This document shows, piece by piece, positions 28,733 to 38,415 of a stretch of 64,000 nucleotides of DNA (the first letter of the stretch is position 1; each line of letters begins with the position of its first letter). The notes below the pieces were generated by a model. It ran no database searches. It was not told where the DNA came from and saw nothing but the letters and a program-made list of their open reading frames with translations. The stretch covers positions 62,001 through 126,000 of the forward strand of contig CAWHBI010000028.1 in the NCBI GenBank assembly GCA_963827545.1, read 5' to 3'. The stretch comes from AWTP1-13 sp963827545 (GTDB lineage Bacteria; Pseudomonadota; Alphaproteobacteria; Rhizobiales; Hyphomicrobiaceae). The translations under genes and the position numbers were made by a program.

Positions 28733-28805
28733 AGTGCGGTCATCATCGCGCGGGCCCGACGGGGTCGTCGTGCTGGAGCGCGACGAGGATTCGCAAACCG
28801 ACTAG
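28733..28805 (+). pseudogene. Duplicate remnant of the rpiA 3' end
   Basis: The segment GCGGTCATCATCGCG...GTCGTCGTGCTGGAGCGCGACGAGG near 28738-28790 closely matches rpiA 27822-27881; the stretch GGGGTCGTCGTGCTGGAGCG is identical. In translation it gives AVIIA, GPDGVVVLERDED and a stop, against AAIIAGPGGVVVLERDEE in rpiA, with one extra base between ATCGC and GGGCCC. It is not preceded by the rest of an rpiA gene. Confidence 0.72.
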
Positions 28806-28848
28806 GCTCCATGACATCGGCTGCATGGCGCGAAGATGCTTGACAACC

Positions 28849-28876
28849 TTGATTAACTACGGGGCCTCCGTATATT
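28849..28876 (+). promoter_or_regulatory. Candidate promoter of the BrnT-BrnA module
   Basis: TTGATT (28849-28854), a 16-base spacer and TATATT (28871-28876) resemble a sigma-70 promoter. The GTG start codon of the toxin follows the -10 box directly, so a transcript from this promoter would be leaderless or would miss the first codons. A TTGACA also occurs at about 28839 but is badly spaced. Confidence 0.4.
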
Positions 28877-29161
28877 GTGCAGGACGATAGGTTTGAATGG
28901 AGCGATGCCAAAGCACGCGCCAATCTGCGGAAGCATCAGGTCAGCTTCGAGGTGGCAAAGCTGGTGTTCGACGACCCGCACAACGTTGACCAGATCGATC
29001 ACCGCGATGACTACGGCGAGGATCGTTTCAACACCATCGGAATGGCCCGCGGACGGCTGCTGAGCGTCATTTACACGGAGCGCGAGGGCCGCATCCGCAT
29101 CATCTCTGCCAGGAAGGCGACAAGGCATGAGCAAGACGACTACTTCAGTCAGGACCTCTAA
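28877..29161 (+). CDS. brnT: BrnT family ribonuclease toxin
   Basis: RelE-fold mRNA endonuclease of a type II toxin-antitoxin pair. The 94-residue protein shows the BrnT pattern: RFEWSDAKARANLRKHQVSF near the N-terminus, FDDP, the DYGEDRFNTIGMARGRLLSV core, and IRIISARKATRHEQDDY near the C-terminus with the catalytic Arg/Lys cluster. GTG 28877 is the only usable start in frame. It overlaps the antitoxin gene by 35 bases. The gene lies between relics of rpiA and glutathione reductase. Confidence 0.88.
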   Translation: MQDDRFEWSDAKARANLRKHQVSFEVAKLVFDDPHNVDQIDHRDDYGEDRFNTIGMARGRLLSVIYTEREGRIRIISARKATRHEQDDYFSQDL

Positions 29162-29543
29162 GGGCCGAGACTCAGGTGCTCGGGCCCCCGCGAGGCGTGT
29201 TCGGCGGACCCCTGACGGCGGTATGGATTGGGCAAGGTTCGACGCACTGAGCGACGAGCAGGTGATCGCGCTCGCCAAGACGGACCCAGACAACAAGCCG
29301 CTGACGCACGCCGACCGGGCGCGCATGAAACGCCGACCCCGCGCCTACATTGTGCGCCGCGCGCTGCGCATGACGCAGGAGGAGTTTGCCGAGGCGTATC
29401 GCATCCCGATTGGCACGCTGAGAGACTGGGAGCAAGGGAGGACCGAGCCTGACCAGGCGAACCGGGCGTACCTCAAGGTCATCGCCGCAGATCCCGAATT
29501 CGTCAGGCGCGCACTGGCGCAGCGGCCGGGGCAGAAGCGGTGA
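29127..29543 (+). CDS. BrnA-like antitoxin with C-terminal helix-turn-helix
   Basis: 138-residue partner of BrnT. The N-terminal half (MDWARFDALSDEQVIALAKT, about 33-52) resembles the BrnA/BrnT-partner region that wraps the toxin. The C-terminal half is an XRE-like helix-turn-helix, MTQEEFAEAYRIPIGTLRDW. Classic BrnA uses a ribbon-helix-helix, so this is the HTH-bearing variant seen in Rhizobiales. It probably represses its own promoter together with the toxin. Confidence 0.82.
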   Translation: MSKTTTSVRTSKGRDSGARAPARRVRRTPDGGMDWARFDALSDEQVIALAKTDPDNKPLTHADRARMKRRPRAYIVRRALRMTQEEFAEAYRIPIGTLRDWEQGRTEPDQANRAYLKVIAADPEFVRRALAQRPGQKR

Positions 29544-29553
29544 GCGCCGGCAG

Positions 29554-30979
29554 ATGAGCGATTTCGATTTCGACCTCTTCGTCATCGGCGGGGGCTCCGG
29601 CGGGGTGCGCGCAGCGCGTGTGGCGGCGCAGCACGGGGCGCGGGTGGCCATTGCCGAGGAATACCGCTTCGGCGGCACCTGCGTGATCCGCGGCTGCGTG
29701 CCGAAGAAGCTGTTCGTCTACGCCAGCCGCTTCCGCGACGAGTTCGAAGACGCGGAGGGGTTCGGCTGGACCATCAGGGGAAGCCGGTTCGATTGGCCCA
29801 CGCTCGTTGCCAACAAGGATGCCGAGATCAAGCGGCTCGAGGGCATCTACCGGCGCAACGTCGAGGCGGCCGGCGCTAAGGTATTTCACACCCGCGCGAC
29901 GCTGGCCGACGCCCACACGGTCGTTCTCGCTTCCGACGGGCGCAAGGTGACGGCCAAGGTGATCCTGATCGCCACTGGTGGGCATCCGGTGATGCCTGAC
30001 GTGCCCGGCGCAGAGCACGCCATCAGCTCCAACGAGGCATTTCATCTGAAGGAGCTGCCCGACTCGATCTTGGTGGTGGGCGGTGGTTACATCGCCGTCG
30101 AGTTCGCGGGCATTTTCGAGGGGCTGGGTGTGGAAACAACGCTCCTTTATCGCCGCGAGAAGATCCTGCGCGGCTTCGACGAGGACCTGCGCGACGGGTT
30201 GACCGCCGAGCTGTTCAAGCGCGAGATCGACGTGCGCGTGAATGCACAGATCGCGTCCATCGAGCAGGGCCGCCTGCAGCACACGGTGACGTTGAAGGAC
30301 GGCACCGAGCTGGAGGTCGGCGGCGTCATGTTCGCGATCGGTCGGCTGCCGAACACCAAGGGGCTTGGCCTGGAGGCGGCCGGTGTCGAGCTTGGCGAGA
30401 ACGGCGAGATCAAGGTCGACAAATGGTCCCGCTCCTCGGTGGAGAGCATCTATGCCGTCGGCGATGTGACCGACCGGGTCAACCTCACCCCCGTGGCCAT
30501 CCGCGAGGCTCATGCCTTTGCCGACACCGTGTTCGGCGGCAAGCCCACCGCCGTCGACCACGAGCTGGTGCCGACGGCCGTGTTCGCGACGCCCGAGATC
30601 GGCACCGTGGGCCTGCCCGAGCACGAGGCCCGCGCCCGCTACCCAAAGCTCGACGTCTACAAGGCCCGCTTCCGCCCCCTGAAGCACACGCTGTCGGGGC
30701 GCGACGAATTCATGATCATGAAGCTGCTGGTGGACGGCGAGACCGACAAGGTCGTCGGCTGCCACATCCTCGGCGCCGATGCGGCCGAGATCGTGCAAAT
30801 GGCAGCGATTGCGCATGAAGCTGGGCGCCACCAAGGCCGACTTCGATGCCACCATCGCCTTGCATCCGACCGTGTCGGAGGAGCTGGTGACGATGCGCGA
30901 GAAGTGGGCTGCGCCAGCCAGGCCCGCGGCGAGAACAGAGCCGATCGAAAAGAAGAAGGGCTACGATGAAACGTCTTGA
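29554..30979 (+). pseudogene. gor: Glutathione-disulfide reductase, one frameshift at about 30814
   Basis: FAD flavoenzyme that reduces glutathione disulfide with NADPH. GGGSGGVRAARVAA binds FAD, GGTCVIRGCVPKKL holds the redox cysteines, VVGGGYIAVEFA binds the nucleotide, and AVGDVTDRVNLTPVA is the second FAD site. The C-terminal His-Glu pair (ALHPTVSEELVTM) is in the next frame; an extra C in GCGATTGCGCATGAAG breaks it (1426 bases, one over a multiple of three). As written the protein ends with a scrambled tail and would lack the catalytic His donated to the partner subunit. The gene overlaps the next one by 14 bases in its repaired frame. Confidence 0.86.
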
Positions 30980-31721
30980 GGGCCGCATTGCGCTGGTCAC
31001 GGGGGCCGGCTCCGGCATCGGTCGGGCGACGGCGCACGTGTTCGCCGGCGAAGGCGCGCACGTGTATGTGACGGACGTCAATGGCCCTGCGGCGGAGACA
31101 GTGGCCGGCGAGATCGTGAAGACCGGGGCGGGTGCGCAGGCCATCACCACCGACGTCTCGCGCGGCCAGGACGTCGCCGCCATGTTCCGGGCCGTGGAAA
31201 AGGCACACGGCCGGCTCGACGTGCTGGTCAACAATGCCGGCCTCAACGTGCGCGGCGACTTCCGCCACCTGAGCGACGCGGATTGGGTGAGAATCCGCGA
31301 AGTCAATCTGGACGGCGTCGTGCGTGTTGCACGCGATGGCTTCGCCTTGCTCAAGGCCTCAGGCCGCGGGTCGCTGATCAACGTGGCGTCGATCATGGCC
31401 CATCGCGGGTTGCGCCAGCTCACTGCCTACTCGGCCACCAAGGGTGCGGTCACGGCACTGACACGAGGGCTCGCTGTCGAGTATGCGCCCTTCGGCATCC
31501 GCGTGAACGCGCTGTGCCCTGGCTTCGTCGAGACGGCACTGACCCAGCGGGTGTTGCGCATGCCGGCGCTGCAGAAGGCCCTGGTCGACTCCACCGCCCT
31601 GCGCCGGCTCGGGCGGCCCGAGGAGATAGCCAAGGCCGCATTGTTCCTCGCCAGCGATGAGGCGTCCTACGTCACCGGGGCCGAGCTGGCGGTGGACGGC
31701 GGCATGGCGGCGGCGTTGTGA
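30966..31721 (+). CDS. SDR-family oxidoreductase
   Basis: Classical short-chain dehydrogenase of 251 residues. TGAGSGIGRATA binds NAD(P), NNAGLNV follows, the catalytic Ser-Tyr-Lys are in SIMAHRG...YSATKGAV, and the C-terminus has DEASYVTGAELAVDGGMAA. It resembles the FabG-like group, but substrate cannot be told. It follows glutathione reductase directly and is probably cotranscribed with it. Confidence 0.9.
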   Translation: MKRLEGRIALVTGAGSGIGRATAHVFAGEGAHVYVTDVNGPAAETVAGEIVKTGAGAQAITTDVSRGQDVAAMFRAVEKAHGRLDVLVNNAGLNVRGDFRHLSDADWVRIREVNLDGVVRVARDGFALLKASGRGSLINVASIMAHRGLRQLTAYSATKGAVTALTRGLAVEYAPFGIRVNALCPGFVETALTQRVLRMPALQKALVDSTALRRLGRPEEIAKAALFLASDEASYVTGAELAVDGGMAAAL

Positions 31722-31727
31722 AGATGT

Positions 31728-31797
31728 GAAGGGGTCAGACCCCTCGCGCAGTCCGCGCTTTTGTCCTTTCACGTCGGAGGCGAGGGGTCTGACCCCA
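31728..31797. repeat. GGGGTCAGACCCC palindromic element, copy 3
   Basis: AGGGGTCAGACCCCT at 31730-31744 and GAGGGGTCTGACCCC at 31782-31796 bracket a 37-base core. It lies between convergent genes, and the ybdK frame terminates within it, as gph does in copy 1. Confidence 0.8.
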
Positions 31798-32929
31798 GGT
31801 CGCCCAGCGTCTCCGCGATCAGATGGTCGACCACGCCCTCGAGTGCATCCTCGCGCGAGGCACCCTCAGCCGTCAGGCGGTTGAAGCAGGCGACCTGCCC
31901 GTCGGCGCTGGTGCCGCGCGCCACGACGGTGCGGGCGTGCTCAACCTGCGGCCAGCAGTCGAGCGCCTCGGCATCCTCGCGCACCAGCACCAGCAGCTCG
32001 TCGACGAGGTCGCGGAAGGGCACCAGCTCGCCCTTGCCGAAGTCGAACAGGGTGCCGTCGACCCCGTAGCGCTGGGCGCGCCAGCGGTTCTCGGACAGCA
32101 GGAACAGGGGATAGCTGCGCCAGGTCTGGTTGGAGCGGCGGATGCGGTAGAGCATGCGCACGATGCTCACATACATGGCGGCAACGCACACGGCGTCCTC
32201 GATCCGCGTGCAGACATCGGTGATGCGCATCTCCAGCGTGGGAAACTTGGCCGACGGGCGCAAGTCCCACCAGATCTTGCTGGCGTCCTCGATGATGCCG
32301 TTGCGCACCAAGATATCGATGGTCTGGCGGTATTCCTCCCAGCTCTCGAAGCGCCCGGGCAGCCCCGTGCGCGGCAGCTCTTGGTAGGCCGCGAGGCGGT
32401 AGCACTTGAGGCCCGTGTCCTCGCCCTCGGCGAACGGCGAGGAGGTGGACAGCACCAGCAGATGGGGCAGGAAGTAGCGCGCCTGGTTCATCAGGTCGAT
32501 GCGCAGCTCTTCATCGTCGATACCGACGTGCACGTGCATGCCGCAGATGACGAGGCGACGGCCGACGCCGGCAAGGTCCTTGGCGATCGCCTGGTAGCGC
32601 TCGCGCTCGGTGGGCTGCTGCGCGCTCCAGCGGGCGAAGGGATGCGTGGAAGCGGCGATGGGAGCAAGGCCGTGCTGGGCGGACAGGCGTGCCACGGTCT
32701 GGCGCAGGGATTGCAGCTCCTCGCCGGCGGCCCGCGGCGTCGTGTGAACGCGCGTTTCCACCTCGATCTGCGATTTGAGGAACTCGCGCGCCACCTGGCC
32801 GCGCAGTGCCTGCTCGCAATCCCGGAACAGCTCAGGGGGTATCTCGCGCACCAGGTCGCGGGTGTCGCGGTCGACGAGGAGGTATTCCTCCTCGATGCCG
32901 ATCGTGAATGACGGTTCCTTCAGCACCAT
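31769..32929 (-). CDS. ybdK: Carboxylate-amine ligase, YbdK / glutamate-cysteine ligase type 2 family
   Basis: ATP-dependent ligase of 386 residues with weak glutamate-cysteine ligase activity in characterised members. FTIGIEEEYLLVD is the conserved start, IEVETRVHTTP and GMHVHVGIDDEE are metal/ATP-site segments, and SPLFLL-like and NRWRAQRYGVDGTL motifs follow. The last codons (DLGSDPSPPT) derive from the palindromic repeat. It is convergent with the gor-SDR unit; a joint role in thiol metabolism is plausible but not shown. Confidence 0.88.
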   Translation of the reverse strand: MVLKEPSFTIGIEEEYLLVDRDTRDLVREIPPELFRDCEQALRGQVAREFLKSQIEVETRVHTTPRAAGEELQSLRQTVARLSAQHGLAPIAASTHPFARWSAQQPTERERYQAIAKDLAGVGRRLVICGMHVHVGIDDEELRIDLMNQARYFLPHLLVLSTSSPFAEGEDTGLKCYRLAAYQELPRTGLPGRFESWEEYRQTIDILVRNGIIEDASKIWWDLRPSAKFPTLEMRITDVCTRIEDAVCVAAMYVSIVRMLYRIRRSNQTWRSYPLFLLSENRWRAQRYGVDGTLFDFGKGELVPFRDLVDELLVLVREDAEALDCWPQVEHARTVVARGTSADGQVACFNRLTAEGASREDALEGVVDHLIAETLGDLGSDPSPPT

Positions 32930-32982
32930 GCCGGCATGGTGCCATGAATTGGCGGGGCTTCAAATCGACGCCAGCGCCGTGG

Positions 32983-33900
32983 TTAGGACGGAGTATTGCC
33001 GTCCAGCCAGGCGACCGTAGGCGCCCAAAGCGTGTCACGGAACTCGCTGCGGAAGAAGCCGTGATGGCCGATCCTGCGGGCATTGGCATCGCACAGGCGA
33101 ACCCGCCAGATCGAGTGGTCGGCGCTGGTCTTGAAATGCTGGGCGATGGCCTCGACGGCCGCAGGCGTGCCCCACGCATCGTCCTCGACCTGGGCGAAAC
33201 GGATGGGGGCACGGAAGCGGGTGAAGTTGGCGATCTCGGGCAGGGTTCGGTCCCCGAACAGGAACTCCGGCGTCATGCACCACCGGCGCCATTCCAGGAA
33301 CGCCGGTCCAGGCATGTCCTCGCCGCCCATCAGTATGCCGGGCAAATAGCCAGCGAGCCGTACGATGGCTGGACCGGCGAGCCCCATCAGCACCCGCACG
33401 CGATAGCGCTCGGGCACGGCCATGTGGCGCCAGTAGCCGCTCAGTGTGGCAATGTTGAGCTGGCGCGCGATCAGATGGTTGTTGTGCGCCAGGCCGGTGG
33501 CGAAGCCGCCCATGCTGTGGCCGACCCAGTGGATTGGCCGGCCTGGGTATTCGCGAGCGGCCCAAGCCAGCACGCCTGGGACGTCGAGGGTGCACCAGTC
33601 GCGCATGCGCACGGCCGAGCCTTTGAGCGATCCCGTGCGCGAGCCGCCGACATCCCGGTAGTCGAACGTGACCACGAGGCGGCCACGCTCGGCGATGAAC
33701 GCGGCGAACCTTGCGTAGTAGCGGCGGGCGATGCCGGCCCCACCGGCAACCACGGTGAGGGGCCGGGTGCGGGTGGCGGGAGTTGTGGGTCCGAACAGGC
33801 TGGCCGCCAGCAGGCGACCGTCCTCGGCGGGGATTTGGACCTCCCGGGCCGCAACAGGAGAGGTCTGGTTTTCGCGGCTTTGCTCGATCGCGGTCAGCAT
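32983..33900 (-). CDS. Alpha/beta hydrolase
   Basis: 305-residue serine hydrolase. The nucleophile elbow is WVGHSMGGFATG; TFDYRDVGGSRTGS and VVAGGAGIARRYYARFA lie upstream, and a C-terminal RRIGHHGFFRSEFRDTLW carries the catalytic His. This matches the YheT/UCP037442-like group of unassigned hydrolases. ATG 33900 is preferred over the longer frame to 34119, which would overlap the DAHP synthase region. A palindromic operator sits 20 bases upstream of the start. Confidence 0.86.
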   Translation of the reverse strand: MLTAIEQSRENQTSPVAAREVQIPAEDGRLLAASLFGPTTPATRTRPLTVVAGGAGIARRYYARFAAFIAERGRLVVTFDYRDVGGSRTGSLKGSAVRMRDWCTLDVPGVLAWAAREYPGRPIHWVGHSMGGFATGLAHNNHLIARQLNIATLSGYWRHMAVPERYRVRVLMGLAGPAIVRLAGYLPGILMGGEDMPGPAFLEWRRWCMTPEFLFGDRTLPEIANFTRFRAPIRFAQVEDDAWGTPAAVEAIAQHFKTSADHSIWRVRLCDANARRIGHHGFFRSEFRDTLWAPTVAWLDGNTPS

Positions 33901-33920
33901 GGCCACACATCCTTCTGACG

Positions 33921-33936
33921 TTAACGTAAACGTTAA
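33921..33936. promoter_or_regulatory. Palindromic operator TTAACGT-AA-ACGTTAA
   Basis: A perfect 7-bp inverted repeat with a 2-base spacer, in an AT-rich island between the hydrolase start (33900, minus) and the DAHP synthase gene. The ACGTnAACGT core resembles sites of MerR-family LiuR-type regulators in proteobacteria. No regulator gene is in this window, so the match is tentative. Confidence 0.45.
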
Positions 33937-34108
33937 GGTAATGCATTGGCATTGAAGCGCAAGGGCAGCGCGCCCCCGGGATTTGTCAGACGCAGTCCGG
34001 TTCCCTATAAGGGCCGCCACAAAGCCGAAAGAAAGAAGTGGATTTCGTTCCCTGGGGGACCGCGGCAAGCGGTCTGCCAAACCCTCGGGGCTTGCAGGAG
34101 TATCGAGC

Positions 34109-35501
34109 ATGCCCGCCACCTGGAAGCCGGACAGTTGGAGAGGAAAGCCTATTCTCCAGGTACCGAACTACCCGGACCAAGCGGCCCTGGAAGCGGTCGA
34201 GCAGGATTTGCGCAACTTCCCGCCGCTGGTTTTTGTAAAGGAGGTGAGCGACCTCAAGGCCAAGCTTGCCGGCGTGGCGGCCGGCGAAAGCTTCCTGCTG
34301 CAGGGCGGGCGACTGCGCCGAGAGCTTCAAGGAGCACAAGACCGACTACATCCGCGACTACTTCCAGCTGTTCCTGCAGATGGCGCTGATCCTCGTGTTC
34401 GTCGGCAACCGGCAGGTGGTGAAGGTCGGCCGCGTCGCGGGCCAGTTCGCCAAGCCGCGCTCCTCCGACACGGAGAAGAAGGACGGCAAGGAGCTGCCGA
34501 GCTACCGCGGCGACATCATCAACGGGCCCGATTTCACGGCCGAGGCGCGCATCCCCGATCCGAGGCGGCAGCTTCAGGCCTACCGGCAGTCGGCAGCCAC
34601 CATCAATTTCCTGCGTGCCCTGCTCGACGGCGGTTACGCCTCGCTCGCCAACGCGCACCGTTGGGAGTTGAAGTTCATGGAGGGCACGCCCATCGAGGCC
34701 CGCTACGACAAGCTCGCCCGCGAGATCGAGCGCACGGTGGAGGTCAATCGGCTGTTGGGCATCACCGAGGAGAACTCGCTGGCTTTGCGCACGACCAGCT
34801 TCTACACGAGCCACGAGGCCCTGCTGCTTCCCTACGAGCAGGCCCTGACACGGCGGGACGAGCTGATGGGCTCGGGCGACTATGTGGCGACCTCCGCGCA
34901 CATGCTGTGGATCGGCGACCGCACGCGCCAGCTCGACGGCGCCCACGTGGAGTTCTGTCGCGGCATCGTCAATCCGATCGGCATGAAATGCGGGCCGTCG
35001 CTGCAGCCCGACGAGCTGCTGCGCCTCATCGACATCCTCAACCCCAAGAACGAGCCGGGCCGCCTCACGCTGATCTGCCGCTTCGGCGCCGACAAGGTGG
35101 AGAAGCACCTGCCGGGGCTCGTCCGCGCGGTGAAGCAAGCGGGCCGCACCGTGGTGTGGGAATGCGATCCCATGCACGGCAACACGGTGACGGCGGCCAG
35201 CGGCCTCAAGACGCGGCCCTTCGACAGCATCGTCGGCGAGGTCGAGCGCTTCTTCGACATCCACCGCGCCGAGGGCACCTACCCCGGCGGCGTGCACATC
35301 GAGATGACCGGGCAGAACGTGACGGAGTGCACGGGCGGAGCGACGAAGATCTCGGAAGCGGACCTGTTGCGCCAGTACGACACGGGTTGCGATCCGCGGC
35401 TCAATGCGGGGCAGGCGTTGGAGCTCGCGTTCCTGCTGGCCGAGCGCTTGAAGCAGGAGGAGGCGAACGGCGCGGGGGCGCACCGGCGGGCGGCGGAGTA
35501 G
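34109..35501 (+). pseudogene. Class II DAHP synthase, one frameshift at about 34308
   Basis: Condenses phosphoenolpyruvate and erythrose 4-phosphate in the first step of the shikimate pathway. ATG 34109 follows CAGGAG and opens with the typical WKPDSWRGKPILQVPNYPD; the first frame reaches FLLQGG. The second frame continues DCAESFKEHKTDYIRDYFQ and holds VGRVAGQFAKPRS, GIVNPIGMKCGPS, CDPMHGNT and GGVHIEMTGQNVTEC. The break is an extra G in CAGGGCGGGCGACTGC. Length 1393 is one over a multiple of three; the repaired enzyme would have 463 residues, normal for class II. The pathway step is essential in most free-living bacteria, so an undisrupted gene is expected unless a second copy exists. Confidence 0.87.
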
Positions 35502-35599
35502 AGGCCCCAGGACACCTGTCTGCGATCATTGCCGCATTCGAGGGCAACGAGCGCCTGCCGGGGGCGGAGCTGCTCCGTTTGATTGGCTTGGGGTGATCA

Positions 35600-36558
35600 A
35601 CGCAGGAGACACGTTCCCCCCTTCTCGCGAGGCGGGGCGGGTAACCATTGACCCGCGTCGCGACCACGGCCGCCGCCACCATCAGCACGCAGGCGATGGC
35701 GAGCGACCAGGTCGCCTCGGCTAGTCCGAGTGCCACCAGCAGCGCAGTGGAGAGGATCGGCGCGGCGTAGGACAGCACGCCCAGCAGCGGACGTTGCCCT
35801 GCTTCATGCCGATGTCCCAGAGCAGAAAGGCGGCTCCGAGGGGCCGAGGCCAAGGCCAATGAGAGCCGCCCACGAGAGGTAGCCGGCGGCGTGGTCCATT
35901 GTCTCGAAGAGCGAGGCTGCAGATGCGCGGCGAGAACGGCGGTGATGAGGCAAGGCGCGGCGATGCTCTCGCTCGGCACCGAGGCCAGCAGGCGCGATGC
36001 GACGGAGTAGCTGGACCACACCAGCGCGCATCCGAGGGCGAGCGCGAAACCCAGAGGGAGCGCTGTCGAGCTGGTGCCTGCGCCGAGCTTGTCCCGCACC
36101 AGGATCGCGGCCGCCGCCAAACCCGAGCAGGGCGCCGACGACGTGTGCCAGCGCGCAACCGATGGCCGGGCAGCAGCCCCGAGAACAGCACGGTGAGAAG
36201 CGCCCACAGCGAGGTGATGAGGCTGCGCTTCGGCGGGCGGCGCCAGCGTCAGGGCGGCAAAATAGAGCGCGTGATAGCCGAACAGGCCGTAGATCCCGAG
36301 CGCCAAGGAGGCTGGTGTCGGCCTCAGCAGGGCGGCGCGGCCGCGCAGCGCGGCGACGAGCACGATGACCGAGCCGCCGATGGCGAAGACGATGGCCGTG
36401 GTCTGGAACGGGGGAATGGGGCCCCGCAGCGCGGTGAGACTGGCCAGCGTGGCCCACAGCAGGATGGCGCCCATCCCAAGCGCGGTTGCGGCTCTGGCGA
36501 CGACATCGGGCTTCCCCTTCCCAATGCCATCTGCCGCGTTGCGCGGTGCGCGGCGCAA
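35600..36558 (-). pseudogene. Third DMT-superfamily (EamA) permease, multiple frameshifts
   Basis: Pieces of a ten-helix EamA transporter occur in all three minus frames. In order: ALGMGAILLWATLASLTALR to LTLAPPAEA, then ITSLWALLTVLFSGLLPGHR, then AHVVGALLGFGG, then AAAILVRDKLGAG to LLASVPSESIAAPCLITAVL, then SLFETMDHAAGYLSWAALIG, then LGAAFLLWDIGMKQGNVR and finally LLGVLSYAAPILSTALLVAL. Three frame changes behave as insertions and the last three as single-base losses, so the net shift is zero. The end point near 35600 is approximate. Unlike the single lesions elsewhere, six lesions suggest real decay or a locally poor sequence. Confidence 0.7.
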
Positions 36559-36574
36559 GCCCTAATGTCGGCCC

Positions 36575-38249
36575 ATGCCGCACGCAATCACCAATTCGCT
36601 CAATATCGCCCTGGCTCAGCTCAATCCCCTTGTCGGCGATCTCGCCGGCAATGCGACGAAGCTCCGCAAGGCGCGGGCGGAGGCCGCCGCCAAGGGCGCC
36701 GATCTCGTTGTCTTCCCCGAGCTGTTCATCACCGGCTATCCGCCAGAGGACCTGGTGCGCAAGCCGGCCTTCGTCGCCTCGGCGCGTCGCGTGGTCGAAG
36801 CGCTCGCCGCTGAAACCAGGGATGGCGGACCTGGCGTTCTGGTCGGCACCATCTGGCCCGAGGAGGGCAGGCTCTACAACGCGGTGGCGCTGCTCGATGG
36901 GGGCAAGGTGCAGGCGCTGCGATACAAGGTCGATCTGCCCAACTACGGCGTGTTCGACGAGAAGCGCGTGTTCGACGTCGGCCCCATGCCGGGCCCGATC
37001 GGCTTCCGCGGCGTGCGCATCGGCGTGCCGATCTGCGAGGACATCTGGAAGGACGAGGTGTGCGAGTGCCTGCAGGAGACGGGCTCCGAGTTCCTGGTCG
37101 TCGCCCAACGGCTCGCCGTTCGACTGGCCCAAGCCCGACCTGCGCATGAACGTGGCCGTGGCGCGCGTGACCGAGACCGGGCTGCCGCTCCTCTATCTCA
37201 ACCAGGTCGGCGGCCAGGACGAGCTGGTGTTCGACGGCGCCTCGTTCGTGCTCAACGCCGACCGCAGCCTCGCCGTGCAGATGCCGGCGTGGGAGGAGGC
37301 GGTAACGCAGGTCGAGATGCGCCGGACGTCCAATGGATGGACGTGCCGGCAAGGAGAGCGGGTCGCGATCGAGGAGGATGAGTCGGCGGCCTACCATGCC
37401 TGCGTGCTGGGCCTGCGTGACTACGTGAACAAGAACGGCTTTCCCGGCGTGGTGCTGGGGCTCTCCGGCGGCGTGGATTCGGCGCTGGTCGCCGCCATGG
37501 CCACCGATGCCCTCGGCCCGGAGCGCGTGCACTGCGTGATGCTGCCCTACCGCTACACCTCCAACGAGAGCCTCGCCGACGCCGCGGCGTGCGCCGAGGC
37601 GCTGGGCGTGCGCTACGACATCGTGCCCATCGCCGAGCCGGTGGAGGGCTTCGCCAGGGCGCTCGCCAAGACGTTCGCCGGCACCAAGCCCGACATCACA
37701 GAGGAGAACATCCAGAGCCGCGTGCGCGGCACCACCCTGATGGCCATCTCCAACAAGTTCGGCGCCATGGTGCTCACCACCGGCAACAAGAGCGAGATGT
37801 CGGTGGGCTATGCCACGCTCTACGGCGACATGAACGGCGGGTTCAACCCGATCAAGGACCTCTACAAGATGGAGGTCTACCGCCTCTCGCGCTGGCGCAA
37901 CGCGCATGCGCCCAAGGGCGGCAAAGGCCCGAGCGGCGTCGTGATCCCCGAGAACATTCTCACCAAGGCGCCGACGGCGGAGCTGCGCGAGAACCAGAAG
38001 GACCAGGATTCGCTGCCGCCCTACGAGGTGCTCGACGACATCCTCAAGTGCCTGGTCGAGGACGAGATGCCGCTCGCCGAGATCATCGCGCGCGGCCACC
38101 CGGCGGAGACGGTGAAGAAGGTCGAGCGCCTGCTGTACATCGCCGAGTACAAGCGGCGGCAGGCGGCGCCGGGCGTCAAGATCTCCGCGCGCAATTTCGG
38201 CCGCGACCGGCGCTACCCGATCACCAACAAGTTCCGCGAGCCGATCTGA
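36575..38249 (+). pseudogene. nadE: Glutamine-dependent NAD synthetase, one frameshift at about 37102
   Basis: Makes NAD from deamido-NAD, with a nitrilase-type glutaminase domain fused to the synthetase. The first frame has LNIALAQLNPLVGDLAGN, VFPELFITGYPPEDL, RYKVDLPNYGVFDEKRVF and the nucleophile Cys in VPICEDIW. The second frame has NGSPFDWPKP, the PP-loop GLSGGVDSALVAAMATDALG, and GNKSEMSVGYATLYGDMNGG. An extra base in GTCGTCGCCCAACGGC breaks it (1675 bases, one over a multiple of three); repaired size is 557 residues. The synthetase half is intact and might be initiated internally, but ammonia supply from the glutaminase would be lost. Confidence 0.88.
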
Positions 38250-38415
38250 GATTTCCCCGCGGACACTCGAGTGTGGCGGTACCAGCACTTCGCGACGGTG
38301 GATCGCTAAGACCGACTACCGGCACGTCGAGCAGATCTGCGCTGCGTGCAAGATGGCGGCTTGAGGCCAACGGGGCGGCTGGCCCAAGTGTGGCCGCCGC
38401 GCCCGCGTTGCTGGC

